A stretch of DNA of 64,000 nt from Bubalus kerabau (lineage: Eukaryota > Chordata > Mammalia > Artiodactyla > Bovidae): NCBI RefSeq assembly GCF_029407905.1, contig NC_073630.1, positions 42,743,001 through 42,807,000 of the forward strand. The letters run 5' to 3'. A model generated the notes under the pieces. The model did no database searches and was not told where the DNA came from. It was given only the letters and a program-made list of their open reading frames with translations. Made by a program: the position numbers and the translations under genes. Shown piece after piece: positions 1 through 11,739 of this stretch (the stretch's first letter is position 1; every line of letters begins with the position of its first letter).

Positions 1-1082
1 TGTATTACTTGCTAATTTTTTGTCTATTAAATTCTATTCACATAGTTTAAAAGGTCAAATGCCACTAAAAGTGTCATAAAGAAAAACAATAAGGGGCAGG
101 ATCAAGATAACAGAGAAGGAAAACTTTGTGTTCACATCCTCTCACACACCATAATTGTAATCATATGTAAAACAACTGTCTCTGAGAACAACTTGAACAA
201 TAACAGACAGGATCGTATACCACCAAAGATACAGTGAAAAGACCACACTGAGGTAGGTAGGAGAGAAAAAAAGGACCTTTAGTTTGGACCCACATCCCTG
301 GTGGGTGATTCAGAAGAGGAAAAACATATCATCACAAGCTTGAGTATAATCCCTGGGGAGTGAGGGATCTGAACCCCACACTGGGTACCACCAGCCCTAG
401 GATAGATCTGGCATCAGAAAGATGAGCTCCCATGTCTGGTTTTGCAAACCTGTGAGGCTTTTGACTGACTGGGAGAACCAGAGAGTTTTAGGAAATCAAG
501 ACTTGGCCCTTAAAGTGTACACATGGGCTTGCTCATTTCCAAACTTAGCAAAGGTCCTCTAGCCAGCCTTCCAAAACCACATAAGCACAATCCACAGTCC
601 ACATTGGGCTCTAACTCCAGCCCCTCACTCTTAACTCCAATCTTCTTGCTAAAGGGGTAGCTGCCAGCACACCCCAGAAGAAACTACTTCTTACACCAGG
701 CTCCTGCCCTAGCTCCTCAGGCTCTAGCCCCGCCCCATCGAGGCAGTGCCCCCCAGTGTGTCTGGGGAGAAGCCCCAGGCCATGCTGGGCTCTGGCTCTA
801 GCCACACTCCTGGCTCACCCCTACCAAGGTGATGGCCCCAGTGTTTCCCAGAAAAAGCCCTTGTCTTCAATTGTTTCAGATCCAGTCTTCCCCACCAAAG
901 CCACTACACACACAGACTACACAGGGATACTCCCACACAAGGACATGCCTGCAAGATCAAGGTTGGTAATAATTTAGCTTCGTTTTATAGAAACAAATAA
1001 GGAAAGTCCAAAAAATAAGAAAACAGAGAAGGACTATGTTCCAAATGAAAGAACAAGATAAAATTCAAGGCATGAAAAATGG

Positions 1083-1262
1083 AAGTATTAGTCACTCAGT
1101 CGTGTCCAACTCTTTGTGACTCCATGGACTGTAGCCTGCCAGTCTCCTCTGTCCATGTAATTCTCCAGGCAAGAATACTGGACTGGGTTGCCATTCCTTC
1201 TCTGGGGATCTTTTTGACCCAAGGGTCAAGCCTGGGTCTCCAGCATTGGCAGATATGGGGGT
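1083..1262 (-). mobile_element. Bov-tA SINE, minus strand
   Basis: The plus strand shows the reverse complement of the Bov-A body ('cactcagtcgtgtccaactc', then 'ggcaagaatactgg') followed by a degenerate tRNA-like head near 1215-1250. The far end of the head is missing. It lies inside the L1 ORF1 remnant. Confidence 0.85.
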
Positions 1263-1672
1263 AAGGGTAGGGGGACAAACTAATGAAACAGAAATAAGCA
1301 TTTTACTTAATAAATAGTTCAAAACCATGGTCATAAAAGTGTTCACTAAGCTTTGGATAAGAGTAGAGTGACACAATGAGAACTTCAACAAAGAGTTAGA
1401 AAATATTGAAAAGAAAAAAATCAGAGCTGAAGAATACAATAACTAAAATGAAAAATATTGTAGAAGAAGTCAACAGTAGACTAGGCAATACAGAAGACAG
1501 CATCAGCCACCTGGGAGATGGAATAGTGGTCATCACCTAATCGGTACAGCAAAAAGTTTTTTTGGGGAAAAAAAGAGATAATTTAAGGGATCTTAGGGAC
1601 AATATCTAAAATAGAGAGACAAAGAGGCAGAATCCACCCTTACCCTTTATTTATTTGGCTAAAATATTCCCT

Positions 1673-1895
1673 CATGTGTACTCAGTCACTCAGTCGTGTC
1701 TGACTATTTGCAACCCTGTGAGCTATGTAGCCCGCCAGGCTCCTATGTCCATGGGACTCTCCAGGAAAGAATACTGAAGTGGGTTGCCATTTCCTCCTTC
1801 AAGGAATCTTTCCAATCCAGGGGCTGAATCTGCGTCTCCAGCTTCACCTGCATTGGTGGGCGGATTCTTTATGACTGAGCCACATGAGAAGCCCC
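1673..1895 (-). mobile_element. Bov-tA SINE, minus strand, with target-site duplication
   Basis: Near full-length Bov-tA in reverse. A 12-bp target-site duplication flanks it, aaaatattccct at 1661-1672 and aaaatactccct at 1896-1907 (one mismatch), so its limits are well set. It splits the L1 ORF1 remnant and is therefore younger than it. Confidence 0.9.
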
Positions 1896-2297
1896 AAAAT
1901 ACTCCCTAATATGGGGGAAAACAAAACAAAACAGATATCCAGTTCCAAGAAGCACAGAGACTCTCAAATACGATGAATTCAACCAAAGAGATCCACATGA
2001 AGACATTATTATAATTAAACCAGGAAAGGTAAAAGATAAAGACTGCATTTTAAAGGCAGCAAGATAAAAACAAAAAGTCACATGCAAGGCTATCACTTGA
2101 TTTTTCAGCAGAAACTTTGTAGGCCAGAAAGCAAAAGTATGATATGTATTTAAAGTCTGAAAGGAATAAAACCTTCAACCAAGGATATTCTACCTGGAAA
2201 GTTTTACCATTCAGAACTGAAGGAGCAACAAAGAATCTCTTAGCAAAGCAAAAACTAAAATATTTAATTACCACTAAACCTGCCTTATGAGAAATGT

Positions 2298-2402
2298 CAG
2301 AGTTTTTGACTCAGTACTTCTGATACGAGACCAAATAATTTGCATTTCTGACAGTTTCTCAAGTGATCCTGAAACTGTTGGTCTAGTACATATTTTTCAA
2401 AC
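2298..2402. mobile_element. Possible MER5-type hAT fragment
   Basis: The segment with 'aatttgcatttctgacag' followed by 'caagtgatcctgaaactg' matches the pattern of short non-autonomous hAT-Charlie elements of the MER5 group. The family name is tentative and no terminal inverted repeat is complete. Confidence 0.4.
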
Positions 2403-3853
2403 CCTTGAATTTTATAGTATTATTATTTGTAAAAGCAAAATTCTTCATTTTATTGACTAAAGAATAGATCTGTGCCACATAGTGTACTATGATTACATTT
2501 CCATTATTGTGCAACATTTTCTTATTCTAGAGTTTATACTTTTTTTCCCACTCTTTTTCCAAAGTTTCCAATAGAACAAGTATTTTTTTTCCTGTTTAAA
2601 CACATTCAATAGCATATACATTTATTTTATTTTTAGAAACATTATTTTTTTCTAAAGTCCTCTTTTAAAAAAAATCTGCCTCTTTCTAATTGCTTGCACT
2701 TTATAGTCCTCTATTGTAACTCTTTTTTCACAACATCCAGAATTACTCCTTGCATCTCTTCTGGACTGCATTTTCTGTTTCCCAGATCCTGTTTCTTTTT
2801 CATATCTTTCACTTTCACTTTGCAGAAGCACATCTTCTAGTAGCAACCATAAAATGATTTATTGTATGAATGTATCATTATTTTATACACATGTTTGATT
2901 GCTAGTTTGGCTAGTTATAGTTTCATAGGTTAGAAATTATTATCTCTCAGTATTTCTAAAACATTTCTTAATTTTTTCTTTTTTAGTGCTGCTAGTGAGA
3001 AATATGACATTATTTTTATTCTGGAAACTATACGGTGTGTGCTTGTGTGTATGTGTGTGTGTGTATGGATGCAGGTAAATTGAAGGTGTAATATCATTGA
3101 AAAACTGTAACATTGTAAATCCAAGTAGGCTAAGGCATAGGCTTATTAGAGCTCTTAGATCTAAATAACACAAAGTATTGATAGCAAAGCTGCTAAGTGT
3201 CATGAATAGAAAATGTGTTTCCTTCAAGTTACCCCTTTTCTCCAGTAGCAGAATATAGTTGACATTTTGTGTGTGTGAGCTCTGCAGGGTGTCCTGTCTC
3301 CCATGTTTATGTTTCTTCAAGAAATTTGAAGACATTTTCCCTGACGCCATGTGGTCCCAGGTGGGCTATTGATGACAAAATCCTGTCATGACCTTTTGGA
3401 TAGGATAGGGGAATGATTTACTCTGACTGATGAAGCAGTGTTCCTATGTATCAAATTTAGGCATGGGTACATAACCCAGTAAGACCAGTCTTGTTGGTGT
3501 GCTGAAATTAGGAGAAAGATCACATTCTAATCGGTTTTTCAAAACTGTGAGCATAAAGAGCTCTTGGTAATCAGGATGCTTACCAAGTTGCAAAAGGCTT
3601 TCAGAGAAGAAAGCCATCTAAAGATAAAAGAAACCCAGTTTTGATAATATAGTTGGGCTGAGAATCCACTTCTGCCCTTCCCTGGCTTATGAGACAGTAA
3701 GTTTTATATTAATTTAAATATACAGTTCATTTTCTGTCATTAAGAATGGATAAAGTCAGAAGAATACACTTTTATCCATCTTCATGGATGAGCCATTTAT
3801 GTCATTGAGCAGGATATTCAACATGATACTTAGACCCCCTGTTTGAAAACAGT
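2403..3853. other. AT-rich DNA without identified gene
   Basis: No recognisable gene or well-defined repeat. It contains T-rich runs and one TG microsatellite (3035-3066). The short open frames here are what AT-rich random sequence gives and have no recognisable domain. Confidence 0.5.
3035..3066. repeat. (TG)n microsatellite
   Basis: Imperfect TG dinucleotide run interrupted by C and A. Likely length-variable. Confidence 0.85.
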
Positions 3854-3864
3854 AAAATTTTAAA

Positions 3865-5542
3865 CATTTCATGCAAAGATGGGCTCAATAAAGGACAGAA
3901 ATGGTATGGACCTAACAGAAGCAGAAGATATTAAGAAGAGGTGGCAGGAATACACAGAAGAACTGTACAAAAAAGATCTTCACGACCAAGATAATCAGGA
4001 TGGTGTGATCACTCACCTAGAGCCAGACATCCTGGAATGTGAAGTCAAGTGGGCCTTAGAAAGCATCACTATGAACAAAGCTAGTGGAGGTGATGGAATT
4101 CCAGTGGAGCTCTTTCAAATCCTGAAAGATGATGCTGTGAAAGTGCTACACTCAATATGCCAGCTAATTTGGAAAACTCAGCAGTGGCCACAGGACTGGA
4201 AAAGATCAGTTTTCATTCCAATCCCTAAGAAAGGCAATGCCAAAGAATGCTCAAACTACTGCACAATTGCACTCATCTCACACGCTAGTAAAGTAATGCT
4301 CAAAATTCTCCAAGCCAGGCTTCAGCAATATGTGAACCGTGAACTTCCAGATGTTCAAGCTGATTTTAGAAAAGGCAGAGGAACCAGAGATCAAATTGCC
4401 AACATCTGCTGAATCATGGAAAAAGCAAGAGAGTTTCAGAAAAACATCTATTTCTGCTTTATTGACTATGCCAAAGCCTTTGACTGTGTGGATCGCAATA
4501 AACTGTGGAAAATTCTGAAAGAGATGGGAATATCAGACTACCTGACCTGTCTCTTGAGAAACCTATATGCAGGTCAGAAAGCAACAGTTAGAATTGGACA
4601 TGGAACAACAGACTGGTTCCAAATAGGAAAAGGAGTCCATCAAGGCTGTATATTGTCACCCTGCTTATTTAACTTATATGCAGAGTACATCATGAGAAAG
4701 TCTGGGATGGAAGAAGCACAAGCTGGAATCAAGATTGCCGGGAGAAATATGAATAACCTGAGATATGCAGATGACATCACTCTTATGGCAGAAAGTAAAG
4801 AAGAACTAAAGAGCCTCTTGATGAAAGTGAAAGAGGAGAGTGCAAAAGTTGGCTTGAAGCTCATCATTCAGAAAACTAAGATCATGGCATCCGTCCCATC
4901 ACTTCATGGCAAATAGATGGGGAAACAGCGGAAACAGTGTCAGACTTTGTCTTTTTGGGCTCCAAAATCACTGCAGATGGTGACTTCAGCCATGAAATTA
5001 AAAGACGCTTACTCCTTGGAAGGAAAGTTATGACCAACCTAGATAGCATATTGAAAAGAAGAGACATTACTTTGCCAACAAAGGTCCGTTTAGTCAAGGC
5101 TATGGTTTTTCCAGTGGTCATGTATAGATGTGAGAGTTGGATTGTGAAGAAAGCTGAGTGCCGAAGAATTGATGCTTTTGAAGTGTGGTGTTGGAGAAGA
5201 CTCTTGAGAGTCCCTGGGACTGCAAGGAGATCCAACCAGCCTGCTCTAAAGGAGATCAGCCCTGGGATTTCTTTGGAAGGAATGATGCTAAAGCTGAAAC
5301 TCCAGTACTTTGGCCACCTGATGCGAAGAGTTGACTCACTGGAAAAGACTCTGATGCTGGGAGGGATTGGGGGCAGGAGGAGAAGGGGACGACAGAGGAT
5401 GAGATGGCTGGATGGCATCACTGACTCGATGGACATGAGTCTGAGTGAACTCTGGGTGTTGGTGATGGACAAGGAGGCCTGGCGTCCTGCGATTCATGGG
5501 GTCGCAAAGAGTCGGATACAACTGAGTGACTGAACTGAACTG
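3865..5542 (+). mobile_element. BovB LINE, 5'-truncated, reverse transcriptase to 3' end
   Basis: An RTE-clade BovB copy that begins in the coding region just upstream of the reverse transcriptase and runs to the (CTGAA)n tail typical of the family. An 11-bp target-site duplication, aaaattttaaa, lies at 3854-3864 and 5543-5553, so this is a single insertion truncated at its 5' end. It has no poly(A) tail, as expected for RTE elements. Confidence 0.95.
3879..5536 (+). pseudogene. BovB ORF2 fragment: reverse transcriptase and C-terminal region
   Basis: The translated frame shows the reverse transcriptase blocks in order: GGDGIPVE region near 4090, FIDYAKAFDCVDRNKLW (4456-4506), the HQGCILSPCLFNLYAEYIM block (about 4636-4695) and the YADD catalytic box (about 4762-4773, RYADDITLMAES). 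A thumb-like and arginine-rich C-terminal part (GRRRRGRQRMRW) follows. Two lesions are visible: an in-frame TGA at 4410-4412 and a frameshift near 4885-4895 that moves the reading to another frame from about 4937. The endonuclease half is absent because of 5' truncation. It encodes no functional protein as it stands. Confidence 0.9.
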
Positions 5543-5686
5543 AAAATTTTAAAAGGATCAAAATATCTCATAGCAGTATGTTCTCAAATGTTAATTTAGA
5601 ACTCTAAAAAGCTTTCTGAAAACAAATATAAACCAAGGTGATAAAGTGATATAGTATAGGCATTTGGTAAACTTTAAAGATTATTA

Positions 5687-5853
5687 ACGCGGAAGACCCA
5701 GGTTCAATCCCTGGGTTAGGAAGATCCCCTGGAGAAGGAAATGGCATCCCACTCCAGTACTCTTGCCTGGAAAATCCCATGAACAGAGGAGCCTGGTAGG
5801 CTACAGTCCATGGTGTTGCATAGAGTAGGACATGACTGAGCGACTAGTTAAGT
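5687..5853 (+). mobile_element. Bov-tA SINE, 5'-truncated
   Basis: Starts inside the tRNA-like head and keeps the B-box-like 'ggttcaatccctgggtt', the body and the 'catgactgagcgact' end. A 10-bp duplication, aagattatta, flanks it at 5677-5686 and 5854-5863. Confidence 0.9.
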
Positions 5854-6484
5854 AAGATTATTAATAATTATTATTAGTCTTATTATTGTTATTACAATTT
5901 TATTAATATCACTTCAATTGTAATGCTACATAATTATTATTCTTCATGCATCTTCTGACTAGAGTTTATAACATGTTGCTCAGTGTGTCTAATGTCACAA
6001 TGTTTTTATTGCACAATCATTTATTAATGTGAATATTATCATCACATAGGCCAAATTATATGAGGGACTATTATATTTCTGGGAAGTTTTATCATAACTA
6101 ATCACAATGCCATTGGCCCTTCTGCTGCTATTATTCCATTGAACATTTTAATGCCTCTATTTTGTATGCTTTGCCTCTTATCCCCTTCAATCATAATCTC
6201 ACTTTAATTGCCTCTTCTCTGGCAAATACAAACATTATCTTCCTTACTCCTAGAATTAATAACTTCTGTGATGGCTTATCATCTTTTTTTGTTCTTCAGT
6301 GCACCTTTTCCAATTAAAATGGAAATTAAATGGGACTCAGTACAACAACCAAAATCATGTATGTAGATTTGGTGGATCTGGATTCCATTGAGTGCTAAAC
6401 AGGACTCTGAGTCTTTTTCCTATTTATCATTCTCCATAAGCCACTAGGCAAAATACATGTTAATTGTCTCTGTTGAATCATTGT

Positions 6485-6508
6485 GATATATATATATATA
6501 TATATATA
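6485..6508. repeat. (TA)n microsatellite
   Basis: Uninterrupted alternating TA run followed by TA-rich sequence. Confidence 0.9.
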
Positions 6509-6557
6509 ATTTGCATGTATAATATGTATTATGTATATATACATGCACACACACAAG

Positions 6558-6591
6558 ATTGATAGGTAGGTAGATGGAGAGATAGATAGAT
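6558..6591. repeat. Imperfect GATA/GGTA tetranucleotide tract
   Basis: Runs of 'gataggtaggtagatgg' and 'gatagataga'. Short and imperfect. Confidence 0.7.
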
Positions 6592-7045
6592 TGGTCCTGA
6601 AAGTCTTATTATTCATTGGCATTTTCATTTCTTCACCTTAAATTTCCTAATCCATTTTAACTAACAATTTTATTTTTCTTTTGTTTATACATATTTATTT
6701 TCATTTTTTCAATCCCTTTGTCCTTTAAATATGATTCTTACTATTCTATTTTTATTTTATGTTTATTTCACTTCATTCCTGTGAACTCAAAGGCTGCCTG
6801 GCAAGGCATTGCTTCACTGGCTCTGACAACATCCCTCAGCGTCCCTACCAACCCCCTTCTTTGCAGAAGTGTCTCATGATCTGACACTCTGATATTCCCA
6901 CCTGCATGCTCAGTGGGGCTTTGACTCCTGAGCCAATTGTGACCAAGGCAAGAATGACATAAACTGCTTCAACGTGGGCTTGACCTACTCCAGATTCAAG
7001 GGGCTCATAATAGGAGATCATCTTACTGTACCGAGGACATAACCA

Positions 7046-8733
7046 GTTCAGTCACTCAGTCATGTCTGACTCTTTGTGACTCCATGGACTGCACCCAGCA
7101 CACCAGGCTTCCCTGTCCTTCACCAACTTCTGGAGCTTACTCAAACTCACGTCCATTGAGTTGGTGATGCTATCCAACCATCTCATCCTTTGTCAACCAT
7201 TCTCTTCTTCCCTTCAGTCTTTCCCAGAATCAGGGTCTTTTCCAGTGAGTCAGTTCTTTGCATCAGGTGGCCAAAGTATTGGAGTTTCAGCTTCAGCATC
7301 AATCCTTCCAATGAATATAATCAGGAATGATTTATTTTTTTGGATGGACTGGTTGGATGTCCTTGCAGTCTAAGGGACTCTCAAGAGTATTCACCAACTC
7401 CACAGTTCAAAAGCATTAGGTCTTTGATACTCAGCATTTTTATAGTCCAACACTCACATCCATACATGACTACTGGAAAAAGCATAGCTTTGACTAGATG
7501 GACTTTTGTTGGCAAAGTAATGTCTCTGCTTTTTAATATGCTGTCTAGGTTGGTCATACCTTTTCTTCCAAGGAGCAAACTTCTTTTAATTTCATGGCTG
7601 CAGTCACCATCTGCAGTGATTTTGGAGCTCCCAAAAGTAAAGTCTTTCACTGTTTCCATTATTTCCCCATCTATTCGCCATGAAGTGATGGGACTGGATG
7701 TCATGATCTTAGTTGTTTGAATATTGAGTTTTAAGCCAACTTTTTCACTCTCCTCTTTCACTTTCATCAAGAGGCTTTTTAGTTCTTTTTTACTTTCTGC
7801 CATAAGGGTGGTGTCATTTGCATATCTGAGGTTATTGATATTTCTCCTGGCAATCTTGATTCCAGCTTGTGCTTCATCCACCTGGTATTTCACATGATGT
7901 ACTCTGCATATAAGTTAAATAATCAGGGTGACAATATACAGTCTTGAAGTACTGCTTTCCCAGTTTTAAACCAGTCTGTTGTTCCATGTCCAGTTCTAAC
8001 TGTTGCTTCTGGACCTGCATACAGATTTCTCAAGAGGCAGGTCAGATGGTCTGGCATTCTCTTTAAGAATTTTCCACAGTTTGTTGTGATTCACACAGTC
8101 AAAGGTTTTGGCATAGTCAATAAAGCAGAAATAAATATTTTTCTCATGCTTTTTCAATGATCCAATGAATGTTGGCAATTTGATTCTGGTCCCTCTGACT
8201 TTTCTAAATCCAGCTTGAACATCTGGAAGTTCATGGTTCACATACTGTCAAAGCCTGACTTGGAGAATTTTGAGTATTACTTTGCTAGTGTGTGAGATGA
8301 GTGCATTTGTGCAGTAGTTTGAACATTTTTTGGCATTGCCTTTCTTTGGGATTGAAATGAAAACTGACTTTTTGCAGTCCTGTGGCCACTGCTGAGTTTT
8401 CCAAATTTGCTGTCATATTGAGTGCAGCCCTTTCACAGCATCATCTTTTAGGATTTGAAATAGCTGAACTGGAATTTCATCACCTCCACTAGCTTTGTTC
8501 GTAATGATGCTTCCTAAGGCCTGCTTGACTTTGCATTCCAGGATGTCTGACTCTAGGTGAGTGATCACACCATCGTGGTTATCTGGGTCATAAAGATCTT
8601 TTGTATAGTTCTTCTGTGTATTCTTGCCATATCTTATTAATATTTTTTGCTTCTGTTAGGTTCATACCATTTCTGTCCTTTATCGTGCCCATGTTTGCAT
8701 GAAATGTTCTGTTGGTATCTCTAATATTCTCAT
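7046..8733 (-). mobile_element. BovB LINE, minus strand, 5'-truncated
   Basis: The 3' end lies on the left (reverse complement of 'agtcagacatgactgagtg') and the coding region runs leftward from about 8730. The minus-strand translation shows the same reverse transcriptase blocks as the plus copy upstream. Decayed forms of the FIDYAKTFDCVNHNKLW block (about 8077-8128) and of the catalytic box (YAND instead of YADD, about 7819-7830) are legible. It has many frameshifts and is clearly older than the copy at 58.6-62.3 kb. Its 5' break lies only about 30 bases further upstream in BovB than that of the copy at 3865. Confidence 0.93.
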
Positions 8734-8752
8734 CCCCTAAATTTCCTCCTTG

Positions 8753-8775
8753 TTTTTTTTTTTTTTTTTTTTTTT
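8753..8775. repeat. T23 homopolymer
   Basis: Uninterrupted T run between the 5' end of one BovB copy and a short inverted BovB fragment. It may be the reverse complement of a retrotransposon A-tail or a slippage product. Confidence 0.85.
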
Positions 8776-8828
8776 ACACTTCTGTTAAAGTCATAGGACC
8801 CCAGTTGACTTCAGGTTATATATTGCTT

Positions 8829-8968
8829 CCTCCAGTAGTCATGTATGGATGTGAGTTTTGGACTATAAAAAAGCTGAGCACTGAAGACCTAATGCTTTTG
8901 AACTGTGGTGTTGGAGAATACTCTTGAGAGTCCCTTAGACTGCAAGGACATCCAACCAGTCCATCCTA
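8829..8968 (+). mobile_element. Short internal BovB fragment, both ends missing
   Basis: Matches the BovB region encoding the VVMYGCE...TIKK segment and the following residues, but ends before the BovB 3' terminus. It is inverted relative to the BovB at 7046-8733 and lies about 95 bases beyond that copy's 5' end. Confidence 0.88.
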
Positions 8969-9070
8969 AAAAAAATGACTTCTAGTAATTTTATAGGACT
9001 AGAACATTGACATTTCCTTGTTTATATTTGCCTCTAACTAGGATTATATTAAAGTTATTTTAAATAATAA

Positions 9071-9294
9071 TTTCTCTGGTGGCTAAGATGGTAAAGAATC
9101 TACTTGTAGTGTGGGAGACCTGGGTTCAATCCCTGGGTTTGGAAGATCACCCTGGAGATGGGAATGACAACCCATTCTAGTATTCTTGCTTGGAGAATTC
9201 CATGGACAGAGGAACCTGGTAGGCTACAGTCCATGGCTTTACAAAGAGTCAGATATGAATGAGCAACTAACACACACACATACACATACACACA
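9071..9294 (+). mobile_element. Bov-tA SINE with (CA)n tail
   Basis: Full-length form: head beginning 'tttctctggtggctaag', B-box-like 'gggttcaatccctgggt', body, then a CA-rich tail (9270-9294). Confidence 0.9.
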
Positions 9295-9558
9295 ATAAAT
9301 AAAAACTAATTTTTGGCCATGGTTAATAAAATAAACCATAAATAAGGGGAAAATAAAATAATCTAAATCACCAATAATTTCAATATAAGAGAGAAGCACA
9401 GTTTAATATTTTGAATATATTCTCTCCCTTTCTAAAAGTGTTATGCCACTGAAGAATAGCTATTTTTAAATTTAGTTTATATTGCACATATTTTTTTAGT
9501 TAACTGCCTTTATCCTTTTACCAATATATCAAGAATGCCTTCTTGTTTAATGAATGAT

Positions 9559-9964
9559 TGCTGTGTTAGCTTGTATGGCTGTAACAAAATAACACAGACT
9601 GTTTGTTTTAAAAACAATAGAAATTTATTTTTTTTCACAATTTTGGGGGCTATCAGTCTAAAATAAAGTTGACATCAGGGTGGAGTTTTAGTAAGCCTTC
9701 TCCTCTTGGCATGCGCATGGCCATCATCTGTGTTCTCACATGGCCTTTCCTCTCTGCTGAGAAAGCAAGAGAGAGAGAAAGAGAGAGATCTCATGTTTCT
9801 TCTACTTCCTGTAGAAGCACCACCAAATCGATGAGATTAGGGTCTCACATGTATGACTTTTCTTAATCTTTATAACTTTTCTAAAGGCCTTACTTCAATT
9901 TAGTCACATTGGTGGTTAAGGTTTCAATGTATGAATTCTGTGGGTCCATAATGCAGTCCATAAC
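9559..9964 (-). mobile_element. MaLR (MLT1-like) solo LTR, minus strand
   Basis: The plus strand begins with the 'gcttgtatggctgtaacaaa' and 'acacagactg' pattern and ends near 'aatgcagtccataaca', which is the reversed form of an MLT1/MST-like LTR of the ERVL-MaLR group. No internal viral genes are present. A GA-rich tract (9765-9790) lies inside. Confidence 0.7.
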
Positions 9965-9996
9965 AGACATCTTAATGTAAATTTTAATAGAACTTA

Positions 9997-10611
9997 TAGT
10001 ATCAGACTTTATCTTTCTGGGCTCAAAAATCACTGCAGATGGTGACTGCTGCCATGAAATTAAAAGATGCTTACTCCTTGGAAGAAACGTTATGACCAAC
10101 CTAGATAGCATATTCTAAAGCAGAGACATTACTTTGCCAACAAAGGTTCGTCTAGTCAAGGCAATGGTTTTTCCAGTGGTCAGGTATGGATGTGAGAGTT
10201 GGAGTGTGAAGAAGGCTGAGCGCCGAAGAATTGATGCTTTTGAACTGTGGTGTTGGAGAAGTCTCTTGAGAGTCCCTTGGACTGCAAGGAGATCCAACCA
10301 GTCCATTCTGAAGGAGATCAGCCCTGGGATTTCTTTGGAAGGAATGATGTTAAGGCTGAAACTCCAGTACTTTGGCCACCTCATGCGAAGAGTTGACTCA
10401 TTGGAGAAGACTCTGATGCTGGGAGGGATTGGGGGCAGGAGGAGAAGGGGACGACAGAGGATGAGATGGCTGGATGGCATCACTGACTTGATGGACATGA
10501 GTCTGGGTGAACTCTGGGAGTTGGTGATGGACAGGGAGGCCTGGCATGCTGCAATTCATGGGGTCGCAAAGAGTCAGACACGACTGAGCGACTGATCTGA
10601 TCTGATCTGAT
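9997..10611 (+). mobile_element. BovB LINE 3' fragment with (CTGAT)n tail
   Basis: Starts in the region encoding SDFIFLG and runs to the 3' end. The tail repeats CTGAT rather than CTGAA. The segment 10134-10595 is still an open frame of about 150 codons (thumb and C-terminal region, with the GRRRRGRQRMRW stretch), so this copy is comparatively young. The reverse transcriptase catalytic part is missing. Confidence 0.93.
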
Positions 10612-11035
10612 AGTTATACCATTATTTACCTGATAAATTATATACTTGGGTTGTCGCCAGTTGTCTTTCTCTTAATTTTCTTAAATTATAACTAATACTG
10701 CAATGAATAATCTTTTTCATGCATAGCATTTTACATTGCTTCTCAATCGTTTCCTTTGGACAGACTATTCCTAGAAATAAAAATACTTGGACAGACTACT
10801 TTTAAGTTTTAAATCACATTACTGTACAAATTTATTCTCATAACTGTTGTGATGAGCATACCATTTCCCTTCCATTTACCGGTACTGGTTATCAATATAA
10901 TTATTTAAAATATATGTCATTTAGTTATAATAATGCTGTATCAAATTATTATTTTCATTTTGTTGATTACTGATGAAACTAATCATGCTTCAACACTCTG
11001 CTTTTCTAAGTTATTGGAGCCATTTGCCTAAGACC
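10612..11035 (-). mobile_element. Old L1M fragment, minus strand
   Basis: Patterns such as 'aatactgcaatgaataatc' and 'ctattcctagaaataaaa' resemble the reversed L1M ORF2/3' UTR junction. Strongly diverged; the limits are approximate. Confidence 0.5.
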
Positions 11036-11690
11036 TATTCCTTTTTTTTTTTCATTAAAGATAGCTGATTTACAATATTGTGTTAGTTTCAGGTATATAG
11101 CAAAGTGATTCTGTTATATATATACATTATTTTTCATTAAGGTTATTATATGATGTTTAAAATAATTCCCTGTGCTATATAGTAAATTTTTGTTTCTTGT
11201 CTAATTTATGTTAGTAGTTTGTATCTGAAATCCCATACTCTAACTTATCTCTTCTCTCCTCCCTTTCCACTTTGGTAACCATAAGTTTGTTTCCTATGTC
11301 TGTGGGTCTGTTTCTGTTTTATATATAGATTCACTTTTATCATTGTTTAGATTCCACAGATAATTGATATCATATGAAATGTGTCTTTCTCTGTTTAACT
11401 TACTTCACTGAGTATAATATCCTCTAGGTCCATCCATGTTTCAGCAAATGACAATGTTTCACTTTTTTGGCTGAGTAATATTCCATTGTATGTGTGTGTA
11501 TATATATATACACTATATTTCTTAAGCCAATTGTTTTGGACAATTGGATTATCTCTGTGTTTTGGCTATTGTAAATAGTGCTTTTATAAACATCGGGGTG
11601 CATGTAACTTTTTAAAATAAAGCTTTCATCTTTTCTGGATATACTCCCAGGAGTGAAATTGCTGGATCTTATGATAGGTCAAATTTGGAG
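11036..11690 (-). mobile_element. Artiodactyl-type L1 3' end, minus strand
   Basis: A T-run at 11041-11052 is the reversed A-tail. It is followed by the reversed 3' UTR ('ttacaatattgtgttagttt') and the end of ORF2 ('gctgagtaatattccattg', 'tattgtaaatagtgc'). The copy is 5'-truncated and lies next to and probably inside older L1 sequence. Confidence 0.8.
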
Positions 11691-11739
11691 TTTTACGTCC
11701 ACTTGCTTGAGGAAGAATAACCACATAAACTATTTGGAA

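Larger units (their letters stand above)
60..2290 (+). mobile_element. Old L1 (L1M-type) 5' UTR and ORF1 remnant
   Basis: Reads in the plus direction like the 5' untranslated region and then the coiled-coil ORF1 region of an old mammalian L1. The stretch 1350-1660 resembles the 'gagaacttcaacaaagag' type ORF1 region, and 1915-2260 the C-terminal ORF1 region. No frame stays open: there are many stops and indels. Two Bov-tA SINEs interrupt it (1083-1262 and 1673-1895). The left limit is uncertain because the 5' UTR is poorly conserved. Family recognition is from memory of L1 consensus patterns. Confidence 0.6.
5854..7045. other. AT-rich non-coding DNA with microsatellites
   Basis: Begins with a TTA/TAT-rich stretch (about 5854-5940) and includes a TA run and a GATA/GGTA tract. 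The part at 6790-7040 is less AT-rich, but I recognise neither gene nor repeat in it. Confidence 0.5.

Noticed and set aside
2652..2846. Possible small gene on the minus strand near 2.7 kb
   Set aside because: 64 codons with low-complexity lysine and glutamate content in AT-rich DNA; within chance expectation.
9100..9140. tRNA-like B-box sequences (ggttcaatccctgggtt)
   Set aside because: They are heads of Bov-tA SINEs. No complete cloverleaf or acceptor stem, so no tRNA gene is called here or at the other SINEs.
10115..10498. Antisense open frames in nearly every BovB copy (MSIESVMPSSHLILC-like proteins)
   Set aside because: They occur on the strand opposite the reverse transcriptase at the same BovB position in each copy and reflect codon bias of the sense strand. 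No independent support for translation.
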